A DNA stretch of 64,000 nt from Amycolatopsis rifamycinica (GCF_000695625.1 NZ_JMQI01000011.1:62001-126000), one strand, 5' to 3'; shown: positions 18,871 to 30,340, numbered from the stretch's first letter. Numbers and translations are program-made. Notes: generated by a model not told the origin, from the letters alone.

Positions 18871-19518
18871 CTACTTCTTGCCGAAGGGGTCGCAGGCGGC
18901 CGTGCCCAGGTAGAGGTCGCCGGTCGCCGGGCCGCCCTGCGGGAACAGCTTGATGTGCACCGCGTGCGTCACCAGGCTGCCGTCCGGCGGCTGCGGCGTC
19001 ACGGTCTCGTTCAGGACGACCGTCGCCAGCGCGGTGCCGGCGGCGCCGCCGGGGATGACGATCCGGTAGTTCGGCGGGATGTCCTCCGGCACGGTGACGC
19101 CGTCCACGGCCCCGATCGCGACCTCGCCGACGCTGCCGTTGGTGGTCGTCGAGCACTTCGCCGAGTACGTGCGGACAGAGAGCTCCGGGCCGCCGTAGCG
19201 CTGGAGCACGGTCGCCCGGAAGCGGCGCCCGGCCGCCTGCGCGATCGCGGCCTCCCCCGATCGCCCGCACCCGGTGTCCCCGGCGCCGAACACCGCGATA
19301 TCGCCCGTGGCACCGCCCTGCGTCCAGCCTCGGGTGGGGCCGTCGACCGTGCACTTCGCGAGTTCACCGGTGACGATGTGCTCGTTGTCGATGGTCACGT
19401 CCACCGAGCCCGACGACGCCCATCCGGTGGACGTCGCGGGCGCCGCCGCGCCGAGCAGCGGAACGGCCAGCGTCGTCACGGCCAGCAACCGATATGTCCG
19501 CTTCCTGGCGTTGCCCAT
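18871..19518 (-). CDS. Secreted protein, choice-of-anchor P-like
   Basis: A 215-residue exported protein. The signal peptide is clear (Arg/Lys start, hydrophobic core, AAAPATSTGWA cleavage region), followed by a beta-rich domain with paired cysteines and the SVDVTIDNEHIVTGELA opening typical of the choice-of-anchor P proteins of actinobacteria. No membrane anchor remains at the C-terminus. GAGGAGG precedes ATG 19518. Function unknown. Confidence 0.75.
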   Translation of the reverse strand: MGNARKRTYRLLAVTTLAVPLLGAAAPATSTGWASSGSVDVTIDNEHIVTGELAKCTVDGPTRGWTQGGATGDIAVFGAGDTGCGRSGEAAIAQAAGRRFRATVLQRYGGPELSVRTYSAKCSTTTNGSVGEVAIGAVDGVTVPEDIPPNYRIVIPGGAAGTALATVVLNETVTPQPPDGSLVTHAVHIKLFPQGGPATGDLYLGTAACDPFGKK

Positions 19519-19650
19519 GCTCCGGCCTCCTCGGTTTCCGTGACAGTTCGCAGCCACCCACTTCGTCATCGGCCGGTCCGGCCCCCGCCCTGATCGGGTC
19601 CACCCGGACGAGTGGCCGGTGAGGAACGCAACTCGGCGGACCCACTAGAC

Positions 19651-19668
19651 GGTAACGAGCGTTAACCT
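19651..19668. promoter_or_regulatory. Dyad TAACGAGCGTTA over the bioY promoter
   Basis: TAACG-AG-CGTTA (19653-19664) is a perfect dyad, extended by GGTAAC/GTTAACC. The -10-like TAACCT (19663-19668) overlaps its right arm. It sits 32 bp before the bioY GTG. The position suits a biotin repressor (BioQ or BirA type), though I cannot match the site to a known consensus with confidence. Confidence 0.45.
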
Positions 19669-19699
19669 CGGTCGTCGCCTGTTCACCTCGGGAGGTTTC

Positions 19700-20287
19700 G
19701 TGTCTTCGCTGTCCTTCGCCGGCAAGCGGCCCGTACTGGCCGACCTCGTGCCCGGCTCGCTCGTGCGGGACATCGCGCTGGTCGCCGGCGGTGCCGTGCT
19801 CACCGGCGCCGCCGCGCAGCTGACGATCCCGGTCCCGGGCAGCCCGGTGCCGATGACCGGCCAGACGTTCGCCGCGCTGCTCGTCGGCGCGTCGCTCGGC
19901 ATGTCGCGCGGGGCCGCCTCGATGCTGGGGTACCTGCTGGTCGGCGCGGTGGGCGTGCCGTGGTTCCAGCACGGCACCGCGGGGCTGTCCGGCGCGAGCG
20001 CCGGTTACATCGTCGGGTTCGTCTTCGCCGGTGCCCTGGTCGGCGCGCTCGCCGGTCGCGGCGGCGACCGGACGCCGGTGCGCACCGCGGGCACCATGGT
20101 GCTCGGCAACCTGGTCATCTACGCGTTCGGCGTGCCGTGGCTGATGGCGTCGACCGGGTTCGACCTGTCCACCGCGTTCGCCAAGGGCGTCACGCCGTTC
20201 CTGATCGGGGACGCGATCAAGATCGTCGTGGCCGCCGGTCTGCTGCCGCTGACCTGGAAGCTGGTCTCGGGCCGCAACCAGGACTGA
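19700..20287 (+). CDS. bioY: Biotin transporter BioY (ECF S component)
   Basis: A 195-residue membrane protein with six hydrophobic segments and the BioY signature (PVPGSPVPMTGQTFAALLVG; GYIVGF). It binds biotin and either works alone or with an ECF ATPase module not seen in this window. GGAGG at 19691-19695 is ideally placed before the GTG. A palindrome overlaps its promoter, and a hairpin terminates it. Confidence 0.94.
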   Translation: MSSLSFAGKRPVLADLVPGSLVRDIALVAGGAVLTGAAAQLTIPVPGSPVPMTGQTFAALLVGASLGMSRGAASMLGYLLVGAVGVPWFQHGTAGLSGASAGYIVGFVFAGALVGALAGRGGDRTPVRTAGTMVLGNLVIYAFGVPWLMASTGFDLSTAFAKGVTPFLIGDAIKIVVAAGLLPLTWKLVSGRNQD

Positions 20288-20300
20288 CCCGCCGCGCCTC

Positions 20301-20340
20301 GTGAGTGGTCAGGGCGGCTCCAACCGCCCTGACCCCTCAC
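20301..20340 (+). terminator. Hairpin after bioY
   Basis: TCAGGGCGG (20309-20317), a six-base loop, and CCGCCCTGA (20324-20332), with outer GTGAG/CTCAC arms (20301-20305, 20336-20340). It starts 13 bases after the bioY stop. There is no U-tract, as is usual in actinobacteria. Confidence 0.75.
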
Positions 20341-20410
20341 GAACGGCTTCCCCCCGCGGCACGAGTGGCCCGTTCGCGACGGAGCACCGATCTCTGTCGG
20401 TGGTGGCGGC

Positions 20411-20422
20411 TAATGTGTCGCT
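20411..20422 (+). promoter_or_regulatory. Leaderless promoter of dinG
   Basis: TAATGT (20411-20416) ends six bases before the GTG at 20423; no Shine-Dalgarno is present. Confidence 0.5.
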
Positions 20423-22471
20423 GTGCCCGCCCGAACTGATTTCCCCGGCGTCCTCGAGCTCCTCACCCACGCGGTGGAGTCCGTCGGCGGCGCCGAACGA
20501 CCGGGGCAGGTCCAGATGGCCGACGCCGTCGGCCGCGCCATCCGCACCGGTGAGCACCTGGCCGTGCAGGCCGGCACCGGCACCGGCAAGTCACTGGCCT
20601 ACCTCGTGCCCGCGATCCGGCACGCCGTCGAGAAGGAAGCCACCGTCGTGGTCTCCACGGCCACGATCGCGCTGCAGCGCCAGCTCGTCGACCGTGACCT
20701 CCCGCGCTTGGCGAAGGCGCTGAGGAAGCCGCTCGGCCGCGAACCGACGTTCGCCATCCTCAAGGGCCGCCGCAACTACATGTGCCTGCACCGGCTGGAT
20801 TCCGGCGCGCCGGACGAGCCGGAGGACGCCCAGCTCTTCGACCCGTTCGCGGTGTCCCGGCTGGGCAAGGAGGTCACGCGGCTGCGGGAGTGGGCCTCGG
20901 ACACCGAAACCGGTGACCGCGACGAGCTCGTCCCCGGTGTCACCGACCAGGCGTGGCGCCAAGTTTCGGTGACGGCGAAGGAATGTCTCGGCGCTTCGCG
21001 CTGTCCGATCGGCACGGACTGCTTCGCCGAGAAGGCCCGCGCCGAGGCCGGCCGCGCCGACGTCATCGTCACCAACCACGCGCTGCTGGCGATCGACGCG
21101 CTGCAGGGCTACCAGGTCCTGCCGGACCACGACGTGGTGATCATCGACGAGGCCCACGACCTGGTCGACCGGGTCACCTCGGTCGCCACCGGCGAGCTGA
21201 CCAGCGCGATGTGCGCGGCGGCCGCGCGCCGCTGCGGCAAGCTGATCGACGCCGACGTCGCCGACGGCCTGCTGGAGGCGGGCGACGGGCTGGCCCTGAT
21301 CCTCGACGACCTCCCCCCGGGCCGGATGGACGAGCTGCCACGGCCGTTGCAGGGCATCATCCCGGCGGTCCGCGACGCCGCGCACCGGTGCATCACGGCG
21401 CTGGGCTCGGACCGCAAGGAGGACGTCGAAGGCGCCACGGCGCGCAAGCTGGCGCGGTCGCTGCTCGACGAGGTGCACGACACCGCGGTCCGGCTGCTGG
21501 AGGCGTTCGACGAGGACCAGGCGCACCAGCGCGACGTCGTCTGGCTCTCCGGCGACAAGTACTCGTCGAACCCGCGGCCGCCGGCGCTGAAGGTGGCGCC
21601 GCTGGGCGTCGCCGGCCTGCTGCGCGAGCGCGTGTTCAACCAGCACACGACGATCCTGACGTCGGCGACGCTGACCCTGGGCGGCACGTTCGACACCATG
21701 GCGCGGCAGTGGGGTCTCCCGCCCGGCGCGGCCCGGGTGGAGCAGGCGCCCGGCGCCGCGACGGAGAAGGAAGCGCCGTCCGACGACTCGGGCCCGAAGT
21801 GGACCGGCCTGGACGTCGGCTCGCCGTTCGACCACCGGCGCAACGGCATCCTGTACCTGGCCAAGCACCTGCCGCCGCCGGGCCGCGACGGCCTCACGCC
21901 GTCCACAATGGACGAACTGGCCGAGCTGATCGAGGCGGCGGGCGGGCGCACGCTCGGGCTGTTCTCCTCGATGCGCGCGGCCAAGCAGGCCACCGAGGAG
22001 ATGCGCGGACGGCTGGACTTCCCGATCCTGTGCCAGGGCGACGACGCGACGTCGCTGCTGGTCCAGAAGTTCTCCGAAGACGTCCGCACGTGCCTGTTCG
22101 GCACGCTGAGCCTGTGGCAGGGCGTGGACGTCCCCGGGCCGTCGCTGCAGCTCGTGGTGGTCGACCGGATCCCGTTCCCGCGCCCGGACGACCCGGTGTC
22201 CTCGGCGCGCCAGCGCGCGGTGGAAGCGCGCGGCGGCAACGGGTTCCTGACCGTGGCGGCCACGCACGCGGCGCTGCTGCTGGCGCAGGGCACCGGGCGG
22301 CTGCACCGGGCGGTCTCCGACCGCGGGGTGGTGGCGGTGCTGGATTCGCGCCTGGCGAACGCCCGCTACGGCGGCTTCCTGCGGGCGTCCCTGCCGCCGT
22401 TCTGGCCGACGATGGACCCGAAGGTGGTGCGGGAAGCACTGCGCCGGCTGGACGCAGCCGCGCCCGCGTGA
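20423..22471 (+). CDS. dinG: DinG/XPD-like DNA helicase
   Basis: A 682-residue superfamily 2 helicase, equivalent to Rv1329c. Walker A is AGTGTGKS (50-57) and the DEAH box is IIDEAHDL. Cysteines in NYMCLH and KECLGASRCPIGTDC form the Fe-S cluster domain that XPD-like helicases insert after motif I. It probably unwinds 5'-tailed duplexes, R-loops or forks. The GTG start is leaderless by layout. Full length. Confidence 0.93.
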   Translation: MPARTDFPGVLELLTHAVESVGGAERPGQVQMADAVGRAIRTGEHLAVQAGTGTGKSLAYLVPAIRHAVEKEATVVVSTATIALQRQLVDRDLPRLAKALRKPLGREPTFAILKGRRNYMCLHRLDSGAPDEPEDAQLFDPFAVSRLGKEVTRLREWASDTETGDRDELVPGVTDQAWRQVSVTAKECLGASRCPIGTDCFAEKARAEAGRADVIVTNHALLAIDALQGYQVLPDHDVVIIDEAHDLVDRVTSVATGELTSAMCAAAARRCGKLIDADVADGLLEAGDGLALILDDLPPGRMDELPRPLQGIIPAVRDAAHRCITALGSDRKEDVEGATARKLARSLLDEVHDTAVRLLEAFDEDQAHQRDVVWLSGDKYSSNPRPPALKVAPLGVAGLLRERVFNQHTTILTSATLTLGGTFDTMARQWGLPPGAARVEQAPGAATEKEAPSDDSGPKWTGLDVGSPFDHRRNGILYLAKHLPPPGRDGLTPSTMDELAELIEAAGGRTLGLFSSMRAAKQATEEMRGRLDFPILCQGDDATSLLVQKFSEDVRTCLFGTLSLWQGVDVPGPSLQLVVVDRIPFPRPDDPVSSARQRAVEARGGNGFLTVAATHAALLLAQGTGRLHRAVSDRGVVAVLDSRLANARYGGFLRASLPPFWPTMDPKVVREALRRLDAAAPA

Positions 22472-22529
22472 CGCGGTCCGCAGCTTCGCCCGGTACGGTG
22501 AAGGCACCGAAGCAACAAGGGAGCACCGG

Positions 22530-22871
22530 TTGACCCAGGATTCGTCCAGCGCCCAGTCCCGGACCGTCAGCGTCGACGACACCGGAGTGCGGCGGCGGCT
22601 CGCGGACGGCAGCGAGGAGGCCGTCACGTGGTCCGACCTGTCGTCGGTGATGGTCAGGGTCATCCCTGACGGCCCTTGGAACGAAGACGTGTTCTTCATG
22701 CTCGTCGGCACCGACGGCAAGGGCACCGCGGTCCCCAGCGGCGACCCGGCGGCCGACGCCCTCATCGAGCGTTTGCAGTCCCTGCCGGGCTTCGACAACG
22801 AGAAGTTCATCGAAGCCATGACCACCGACGCCGACCAGGCCTACGTCGTCTGGGAATCCGGCCAGAACTGA
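22530..22871 (+). CDS. Conserved hypothetical protein
   Basis: A 113-residue soluble protein with a PH-like or beta-rich pattern (DTGVRRRLADGSEEAVTWSDLSSV) and a helical C-terminus ending YVVWESG. Such proteins are common in actinobacteria and unassigned. The start is a TTG at 22530, supported by AAGGGAG (22517-22523) at correct spacing. No partner evident. Confidence 0.7.
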   Translation: MTQDSSSAQSRTVSVDDTGVRRRLADGSEEAVTWSDLSSVMVRVIPDGPWNEDVFFMLVGTDGKGTAVPSGDPAADALIERLQSLPGFDNEKFIEAMTTDADQAYVVWESGQN

Positions 22872-22997
22872 AGTGCGCTGCCCGGCCTGCGCTTCGGACG
22901 ACGAAGAACGCGAGAAGCTCGCCGAAGCCGCCGATCGGCTCGAGCTGCCGAAGTACCTCGAATAGGGCGTCTCCGGTATGTCCCACCCCGGGTCGGC

Positions 22998-23075
22998 CCG
23001 GAACGGGATGACCAGATCGCCGGCCGCGCCGCCAAGGGCTCCCGCGGCGGGCGACCACCCGCGTTCGATGCCGAG
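22998..23075 (+). pseudogene. Remnant of an IS5-type transposase
   Basis: In one plus-strand frame this stretch reads PERDDQIAGRAAKGSRGGRP followed by PAFDAE. That is the block near the C-terminus of actinobacterial IS5-family transposases, just before the catalytic-Glu segment, which is missing. No terminal repeats are visible. The surrounding 22872-23159 holds no credible gene; a 30-codon frame at 22873-22965 (VRCPACASDDEER) may be another scrap. Short match, so moderate confidence. Confidence 0.5.
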
Positions 23076-23159
23076 AACAGCTCCTGGTCGCGGATGTCGT
23101 TCCGCTGGTCGGAGCACTTGAACGCCCCGCCGTCGCCGCTGATGCAGGCCTGGTTTGCG

Positions 23160-23561
23160 CTAGCCCGGGAACACCTCTGTCACCGGGATGCCCTTCTTGA
23201 GCGTGCGGCTCACCGTGCAGAGCCGCTCGATCGCGCGGTCCACGGCGCCGGCCAGCGCTTCCCGCTGATCTGCCGCCAATGTCGATACGTCGACGTCGAA
23301 AGCGACGTGCACGGCGTCCAGCTCCGAAGCGCCTTCACGCCGGTCGGCGTCGACGGTGACGCGGAACTTCGCGTCTTCGCCGATCCGCCGCGTGATCAGC
23401 TCTTCGGCGGTGACGGCGTTGCAGCCGGCCACCGCGATCTGCAGCAGTTCGGCGGGCGAGAACGCCCCTTCGGCGCCCTTGCGGCCCAGCCACACCTGCG
23501 CGCCACGCTCGTTGCGCCCGACGAACGCGTGCTCACCCGTGCGTTCCACTTCCAGTGTCAT
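23160..23561 (-). CDS. OsmC/Ohr-family peroxiredoxin
   Basis: A 133-residue OsmC-fold thiol peroxidase for organic hydroperoxides. The two redox cysteines are Cys47 (IAVAGCNAV) and Cys115 (ERLCTVSRT), with SPAELLQ before the first, as in the family. Cytosolic. Next to a transposon remnant; no dedicated regulator nearby. Confidence 0.9.
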   Translation of the reverse strand: MTLEVERTGEHAFVGRNERGAQVWLGRKGAEGAFSPAELLQIAVAGCNAVTAEELITRRIGEDAKFRVTVDADRREGASELDAVHVAFDVDVSTLAADQREALAGAVDRAIERLCTVSRTLKKGIPVTEVFPG

Positions 23562-23577
23562 GCCCGCTCCAACCGGC

Positions 23578-25586
<2,009 letters not shown>

Positions 25587-25646
25587 TCATCCCTCGTTCG
25601 GCAACGCTGCACGGTCAGTGTGCCGGTCCGGGCTTGGACATAAGTA

Positions 25647-25685
25647 GAGCGCGTGCCCGGCTTCACATCAGCCGGGCACGCGCTC
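25647..25685 (-). terminator. Strong intrinsic hairpin after ctaD
   Basis: A perfect 15-bp GC-rich stem (25647-25661 with 25671-25685, core CGTGCCCGGC) and a nine-base loop, 13 bases after the ctaD stop on the minus strand. It separates ctaD from serB. Confidence 0.9.
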
Positions 25686-25698
25686 ACTCGATCAGGTG

Positions 25699-27486
25699 TT
25701 ATTTGTCGCCTTGCTCGCTGGCGTTGTCGTTCGAGTGGTCTCCCGGGATCACCGCTTCGGTGAGCAGCTGCGACGGCGCCGCGTGGCTGTTGACCTTCTG
25801 CTTCCCGAAGAAGCCGATCTCGCCCTCGTTGTGGATGCGCTCGATCATGTGCGGGTAGTGCAGCTCGAACGCGGGCCGCTCGGAGCGGATCCGGGGCAGC
25901 TCGGTGAAGTTGTGCCGCGGCGGCGGGCAGGAGGTCGCCCACTCGAGCGAGTTGCCGTAGCCCCACGGGTCGTCCACCGTGACGATTTCGCCGTACCGGT
26001 AGCTCTTGAAGACGTTCCAGATGAACGGCAGCGTCGAGGCACCGAGGATGTACGCGCCGATCGTGGAGATCGTGTTCAGCGTGGTGAAGCCGTCACTGGT
26101 CAGGTAGTCCGCGTACCGGCGGGGCATGCCCTCGGCACCCAGCCAGTGCTGGACGAGGAAGGTCATGTGGAAGCCGATGAACGTGGTCCAGAAGTGCCAC
26201 TTGCCGAGCTTCTCGTCCATCATCCGGCCGGTGATCTTCGGGAACCAGAAGTAGATGCCGGCGAAGGTGGCGAACACGATCGTGCCGTAGAGCACGTAGT
26301 GGAAGTGCGCGACGACGAAGTAGCTGTCCGACACGTGGAAGTCGATCGCCGGCGCGGCCAGCATGATGCCGGTCAGGCCGCCGAAGAGGAACGTGACGAT
26401 GAAGCCCATCGAGAAGATCATCGGCGTCTCGAAGGACAGCTGGCCCTTCCACATCGTGCCGATCCAGTTGAAGAACTTGATGCCGGTCGGGACGGCGATC
26501 AGGAACGTCATGAAGGAGAAGAACGGCAGCAGCACGGCGCCGGTGGCGTACATGTGGTGCGCCCACACCGCGACCGACAGGGCGGCGATGGCCAGCGTCG
26601 CCCAGACCAGGCTCTTGTAGCCGAACAGCGGCTTGCGGCTGAACACCGGGAAGATCTCCGACACGATGCCGAAGAACGGCAGCGCGACGATGTACACCTC
26701 GGGGTGGCCGAAGAACCAGAACAGGTGCTGCCAGAGGATCACGCCGCCGTTTTCGGGGTCGAACACGTGCGCCCCGAGGTGCCGGTCCGCCAGCAGGCCC
26801 ATCAGGGCCGCGGTCAGGATCGGGAAGGCGAGCAGGACCAGGATGCTCGTCACCAGGATGTTCCAGGTGAAGATCGGCATCCGGTACATCGTCATGCCCG
26901 GCGCGCGCAGGCAGACCACGGTGGTGATCATGTTGACCGCGCCGAGGATGGTGCCGAGACCACCGATCACCAGGCCGGAGATCCAGAGGTCGGCGCCGAC
27001 GCCCGGCGAGTGGATGGCGTCCGACAGCGGGGTGTAGGCGAACCAGCCGAAGTCGGCGGCGCCACCCGGGGTCAGGAAGCCGGAGATCACGATCAGGCCG
27101 CCGAAGAGGTACAGCCAGTACGAGAACGCGTTCAGCCGCGGGAAGGCGACGTCCGGCGAGCCGATCTGCAGCGGCAGGATGAAGTTCGCGAAGCCGAAGA
27201 GGATCGGGGTCGCGTACAGCAGCAGCATCACCGTGCCGTGCATGGTGAACAGCTGGTTGTACTGCTCCTGCGAAAGGAACTGCTGCCCGGGCCGCGCCAG
27301 CTCGGTGCGGATCAGCATGGCCATCGCGCCGCCCGCCATGAAGAAGGCGAACGACGTGACCAGGTACATGATCCCGATCTGCTTGTGGTCCGTCGTGCGG
27401 AACAACCGCAGCAGGTACGAACCCTTGACCGACTCGCGCGCGGGGTACGGGCGCGTCGCGATCGGCTTGGGGGCTACGGCCGTCAC
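25699..27486 (-). CDS. ctaD: Cytochrome c oxidase subunit I
   Basis: The 595-residue core subunit of the aa3-type terminal oxidase, with about 12 membrane helices. The copper-B/haem region is intact ([17 protein letters not shown], and the HH pair in [10 protein letters not shown]). The haem histidines lie in [10 protein letters not shown] and in FTMHGTVM. The GTG at 27486 has GGAGG five bases upstream; a GTG at 27501 has none. In actinobacteria ctaD is commonly apart from ctaC, ctaE and qcr genes, as here. Confidence 0.97.
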   Translation of the reverse strand: MTAVAPKPIATRPYPARESVKGSYLLRLFRTTDHKQIGIMYLVTSFAFFMAGGAMAMLIRTELARPGQQFLSQEQYNQLFTMHGTVMLLLYATPILFGFANFILPLQIGSPDVAFPRLNAFSYWLYLFGGLIVISGFLTPGGAADFGWFAYTPLSDAIHSPGVGADLWISGLVIGGLGTILGAVNMITTVVCLRAPGMTMYRMPIFTWNILVTSILVLLAFPILTAALMGLLADRHLGAHVFDPENGGVILWQHLFWFFGHPEVYIVALPFFGIVSEIFPVFSRKPLFGYKSLVWATLAIAALSVAVWAHHMYATGAVLLPFFSFMTFLIAVPTGIKFFNWIGTMWKGQLSFETPMIFSMGFIVTFLFGGLTGIMLAAPAIDFHVSDSYFVVAHFHYVLYGTIVFATFAGIYFWFPKITGRMMDEKLGKWHFWTTFIGFHMTFLVQHWLGAEGMPRRYADYLTSDGFTTLNTISTIGAYILGASTLPFIWNVFKSYRYGEIVTVDDPWGYGNSLEWATSCPPPRHNFTELPRIRSERPAFELHYPHMIERIHNEGEIGFFGKQKVNSHAAPSQLLTEAVIPGDHSNDNASEQGDK

Positions 27487-27621
27487 TCCTGCCTCCAACA
27501 CTGAAACCTTGTGGTGGTCATCGTCGCGCCACCGGGGCTCGGGAAAGCCCGATCCGGCGGCTTAGGGGGATCGTAGCCCTCGCTACCGACAGTCGCGCGC
27601 ACCGGCTGGCAAGATCGGGGC

Positions 27622-28446
27622 GTGGCCGACGAGTACACCCGCGCGGCGGTGCGCGCGGCCCGCGCCGTGACCGCCCGGCTGGGGCTGCCCGCCCACGATC
27701 CCGAAGTGCTCCACCAACGGTCGAACGTGCTGGTGAGGCTGGGTCCGTTGGTCGCCAGGGTGCCCGCGACGACCCGGCTGCTCCGCCCGGAACCGGCGGC
27801 CTGGCTGGCCCGGGACGTCGCGCTCTCGAGGTTCCTCACCGAGCGTGGTGTGCTCGTCGTCTCACCCGCCACGGATGCCCCGGCCGGACCGCATTTCGCC
27901 GACGGGCTGCCGGTCACGCTCTGGCACCACACGCCCCACGATCCGGATCACCGGTACGCACCGGACGTCGTCGCGCGCTCCCTCGCCGAAGTGCACACGG
28001 CCCTGCTCGAATACCCGGGTGAGCTGCCCCGCCGCGGGCCGCTGGCGGAACTGGAGGGCCTCTTCGGCCGGGACGACCTCGACGGCGTGGCACCTCGCTT
28101 GCGCGCGGAAGCCGCCCGGATCGAAGCCGCGTTGCCGGACGGCCCGGTCCGCCCGCTGCACGGCGACGCCCACCCCGGCAACCTGATCGCGACGGCGGCC
28201 GGGCCCTGCTGGCTGGACTTCGAGGACACCTGGCTCGGGCCGCTCGCCTGGGACCTCGGCGTCCTGGCGCGGCAAGGCGGCCCGGAGTACCTCGCCGCCT
28301 ACCCGGGTTCGGTGCCCGAGGAGGCCCTTCGCGCGTACACGCGGCTGCGAGAACTCTTCGCCGTCGCCTGGCGCTTCGTCATCGCCCGGCGGTTCCCGCA
28401 CCGGCTGCCCGAAGCCCGCTCCGCGTTCGCCGCCTACTTCTCGTGA
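27622..28446 (+). CDS. Aminoglycoside phosphotransferase-family kinase
   Basis: A 274-residue APH-fold protein with the Brenner motif HGDAHPGNLI and the metal-binding WLDFEDTWLGP. APH-family enzymes phosphorylate aminoglycosides, choline, homoserine or other small alcohols; nothing fixes the substrate. CAAGAT six bases before the GTG suggests a leaderless start. The last 13 bases overlap the convergent hydrolase gene. Confidence 0.85.
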   Translation: MADEYTRAAVRAARAVTARLGLPAHDPEVLHQRSNVLVRLGPLVARVPATTRLLRPEPAAWLARDVALSRFLTERGVLVVSPATDAPAGPHFADGLPVTLWHHTPHDPDHRYAPDVVARSLAEVHTALLEYPGELPRRGPLAELEGLFGRDDLDGVAPRLRAEAARIEAALPDGPVRPLHGDAHPGNLIATAAGPCWLDFEDTWLGPLAWDLGVLARQGGPEYLAAYPGSVPEEALRAYTRLRELFAVAWRFVIARRFPHRLPEARSAFAAYFS

Positions 28447-29195
28447 GTGGCCGGGTACCAGGACAGGATCGCCTCGACCACGCCGGCGGGGTCTTCGAGC
28501 GGGGTCAGGTGACCGGCGCCCGGCAGCACGACGAAGTTGGCGCCGTCCATGGCCCCGGCCATCTCGCTCGCCGCCGCCACCGGGGTGATCGGGTCCTCTT
28601 CGCCGACGATGACCAGCGCCGGGATCCCGGCGTCCCGCAGCAGGTCCAGCGAGTCAGGGCGGTTGCGCAGTGCCAGCGCCGTCCAGGAGATCCCGGCGGG
28701 CGGCTGGGATTCGATGATCTCCCGCACCGACTCGACGAGCTCGGGACGCTGTTCGCGCGTCGATTCCGCCAGCAGGTTGGGCAGGTTGGCCTCAGCCAGC
28801 CAGGTTTTCGTGCCTTCGCGCTCGACGCGGGCCGCGACGTCCAGCCGCGTCTGCGCGGCCTCGGGTGTGTCGGGCGCGGCCTTGGTGTCGATGAGCACGA
28901 GCCCGCCGACCCGCTCCGGCGCGAGCCGCAGCACGGCCATCGCGAGGTAGCCGCCCATCGAGCAGCCGCCGAGCACGACGCGGTCGAGGTCCAGCCGGTC
29001 GAGCAGGGCGACGACGTCCCGCGCGGCGTCCTCGAGGCTCGGCTCGCGATCGGATTCCGGCAGCGGCGAGCGGCCGAGCCCGCGCTGGTCCGGGGTGATC
29101 ACCCGAAGGTGTGAAGCGAGTGGCTCGCGCACCGCGTTCCACATGCGGGAATCCAGGGGGAAGGCGTGGAGGAGGACCAGCGGCAGTTCGGTCAT
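28434..29195 (-). CDS. Alpha/beta hydrolase
   Basis: A 253-residue alpha/beta-hydrolase. The nucleophile elbow is GGCSMGGYLA, the acid lies in VGEEDPITP and the His in GAGHLTPLE, so the triad is complete; LLHAFPLDSRMW is the oxyanion region. The closest general type is the 3-oxoadipate enol-lactonase/esterase group. ATG 29195 is chosen; 29204 is three codons upstream. Divergent from a GNAT gene. Confidence 0.88.
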   Translation of the reverse strand: MTELPLVLLHAFPLDSRMWNAVREPLASHLRVITPDQRGLGRSPLPESDREPSLEDAARDVVALLDRLDLDRVVLGGCSMGGYLAMAVLRLAPERVGGLVLIDTKAAPDTPEAAQTRLDVAARVEREGTKTWLAEANLPNLLAESTREQRPELVESVREIIESQPPAGISWTALALRNRPDSLDLLRDAGIPALVIVGEEDPITPVAAASEMAGAMDGANFVVLPGAGHLTPLEDPAGVVEAILSWYPATHEK

Positions 29196-29235
29196 GCGCG
29201 TCATTTTGTCGGACCCCCTCGCTAGCTTCGCCGAT

Positions 29236-29733
29236 GTGTTCACCGACATCGAAACCGACCGGCTCCGGCTGCGTCCGCTCCACGAGGCGGACAGGCAGGC
29301 GATGGTCGACATCCACACCGACCCGCGGACCAACCGCTTCAACCCCGACCCACCCGACGTCCCGCGCGCGTCGGCGATGTTCTCGGACTGGCTGGCGCAC
29401 TGGGCCGAGCACGGCTTCGGCTACCCGGCGGTCCTCGAACGGGGTGGCACGGAGGTGATCGGCATGTGCGGCGTGCGCCTGCGCGATTTCCACGGCGAGA
29501 AGGTCCTCAACCTCGGCTACCGCTTCCGCCCGTCGGCCTGGGGCAAGGGGTACGCGGTGGAGGCGGGCCTGGCGGTGCTGGCGTGGTGCGCCCGCGAGCT
29601 GCCGTCGGTCCCGGTGCTGGCGAGCGTGAGCATCGCGAACAAACCTTCGCTGCGGGTGGCCGAGCGCCTCGGCTTCACGGAGTACACGGAGGAGATGTAC
29701 GACGGCGCGATGTCGAGGCACTACCGCCGCTGA
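29236..29733 (+). CDS. GNAT-family N-acetyltransferase
   Basis: A 165-residue acetyltransferase of the RimJ/RimL group: N-terminal ETDRLRLRPLHEAD, acetyl-CoA loop RPSAWGKGYAVEA, and the NKPSLRVAERLGF helix. It may acetylate protein N-termini or a small amine. GTG start at 29236, with TAGCTT (29223-29228) seven bases upstream and no ribosome binding site. Confidence 0.9.
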   Translation: MFTDIETDRLRLRPLHEADRQAMVDIHTDPRTNRFNPDPPDVPRASAMFSDWLAHWAEHGFGYPAVLERGGTEVIGMCGVRLRDFHGEKVLNLGYRFRPSAWGKGYAVEAGLAVLAWCARELPSVPVLASVSIANKPSLRVAERLGFTEYTEEMYDGAMSRHYRR

Positions 29734-29767
29734 CCGCGGCCGCTGTTTGACAACTCCAGAGCGCAGA

Positions 29768-30073
29768 TCACCAGCGCCGGTGCGGCCGCCGCCGGGCCCG
29801 CGCTTCCCAGCAGGGGCGGTGCCAGTGCCGCCGGTCGGCGACCGACCCGGTCTCGTCGGCCGGCCAGACGACCAGGTGCGGCGTCCCCGGCCGGATCTCG
29901 TGGTCGCACCCGGGGCAGCGGTAGAACTTGGTGGCCTGGCTCCCGGGCACGGTCCGCACCAGCCAGTCCCCGTCCGCCCCGGACTCGGCCCGCGCCCACC
30001 CGGTGGCGGCCCCGAGATCACGTTCGGGCGGCCCACCGTCCGCCCGGCGGCCGGGACGGTTACGTCGTGGCAC
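29768..30073 (-). CDS. Small zinc-ribbon-like conserved protein
   Basis: A 101-residue basic protein with RCPGCDHEI and, 30 residues later, HWHRPCWEARAR, which together could bind zinc. It starts PRRNRPGRR. The family is widespread in actinobacteria and often labelled ATP/GTP-binding without basis. GTG 30073 has TAACGT upstream in the leaderless layout. Possibly nucleic-acid binding. Confidence 0.7.
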   Translation of the reverse strand: MPRRNRPGRRADGGPPERDLGAATGWARAESGADGDWLVRTVPGSQATKFYRCPGCDHEIRPGTPHLVVWPADETGSVADRRHWHRPCWEARARRRPHRRW

Positions 30074-30130
30074 GCCCAAACGTTAACCGCCACCCCCGCC
30101 ACACCACCCACCCGCTACGCGAGTCGTCCC

Positions 30131-30340
30131 TCCAATCACGCGAGATGCCCTCCAATCACACGAGATGCCCCTCCAATCACGCGAGATGCCCGACAGCCAC
30201 CCGTGATGGCCCCGCCGGTTCCGAGTGATGCCCGTCGGGTCACGGACGAAGCCCACCCCCGTCACGGGTAATGCCCACCCGGTCACACGTGATGCCCCAC
30301 CAGTCACGGGTGATGCCCCACCAGTCACACGTGATGCCTT
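30131..30340. repeat. Degenerate tandem array, 21-bp period
   Basis: About ten units recur every 20-22 bp, mostly 21. TCAC-type cores fall at 30135, 30155, 30177, 30198, 30240, 30262, 30283, 30304 and 30325. Later units read TCACACGTGATGCCCCACCA or TCACGGGTGATGCCCCACCA, so many contain the dyad CAC-x-GTG. The array occupies the gap after the opine-dehydrogenase-like gene. Frames through it give heptapeptide repeats but no convincing gene. Confidence 0.85.

Noticed and set aside
20591..22825. 744-codon minus-strand frame opposite dinG
   Set aside because: Antisense shadow of dinG; Arg/Gln/Val-rich text with no domain.
27622..28446. Aminoglycoside resistance gene
   Set aside because: Only the general APH-family kinase motifs are visible; nothing indicates aminoglycosides as substrate.
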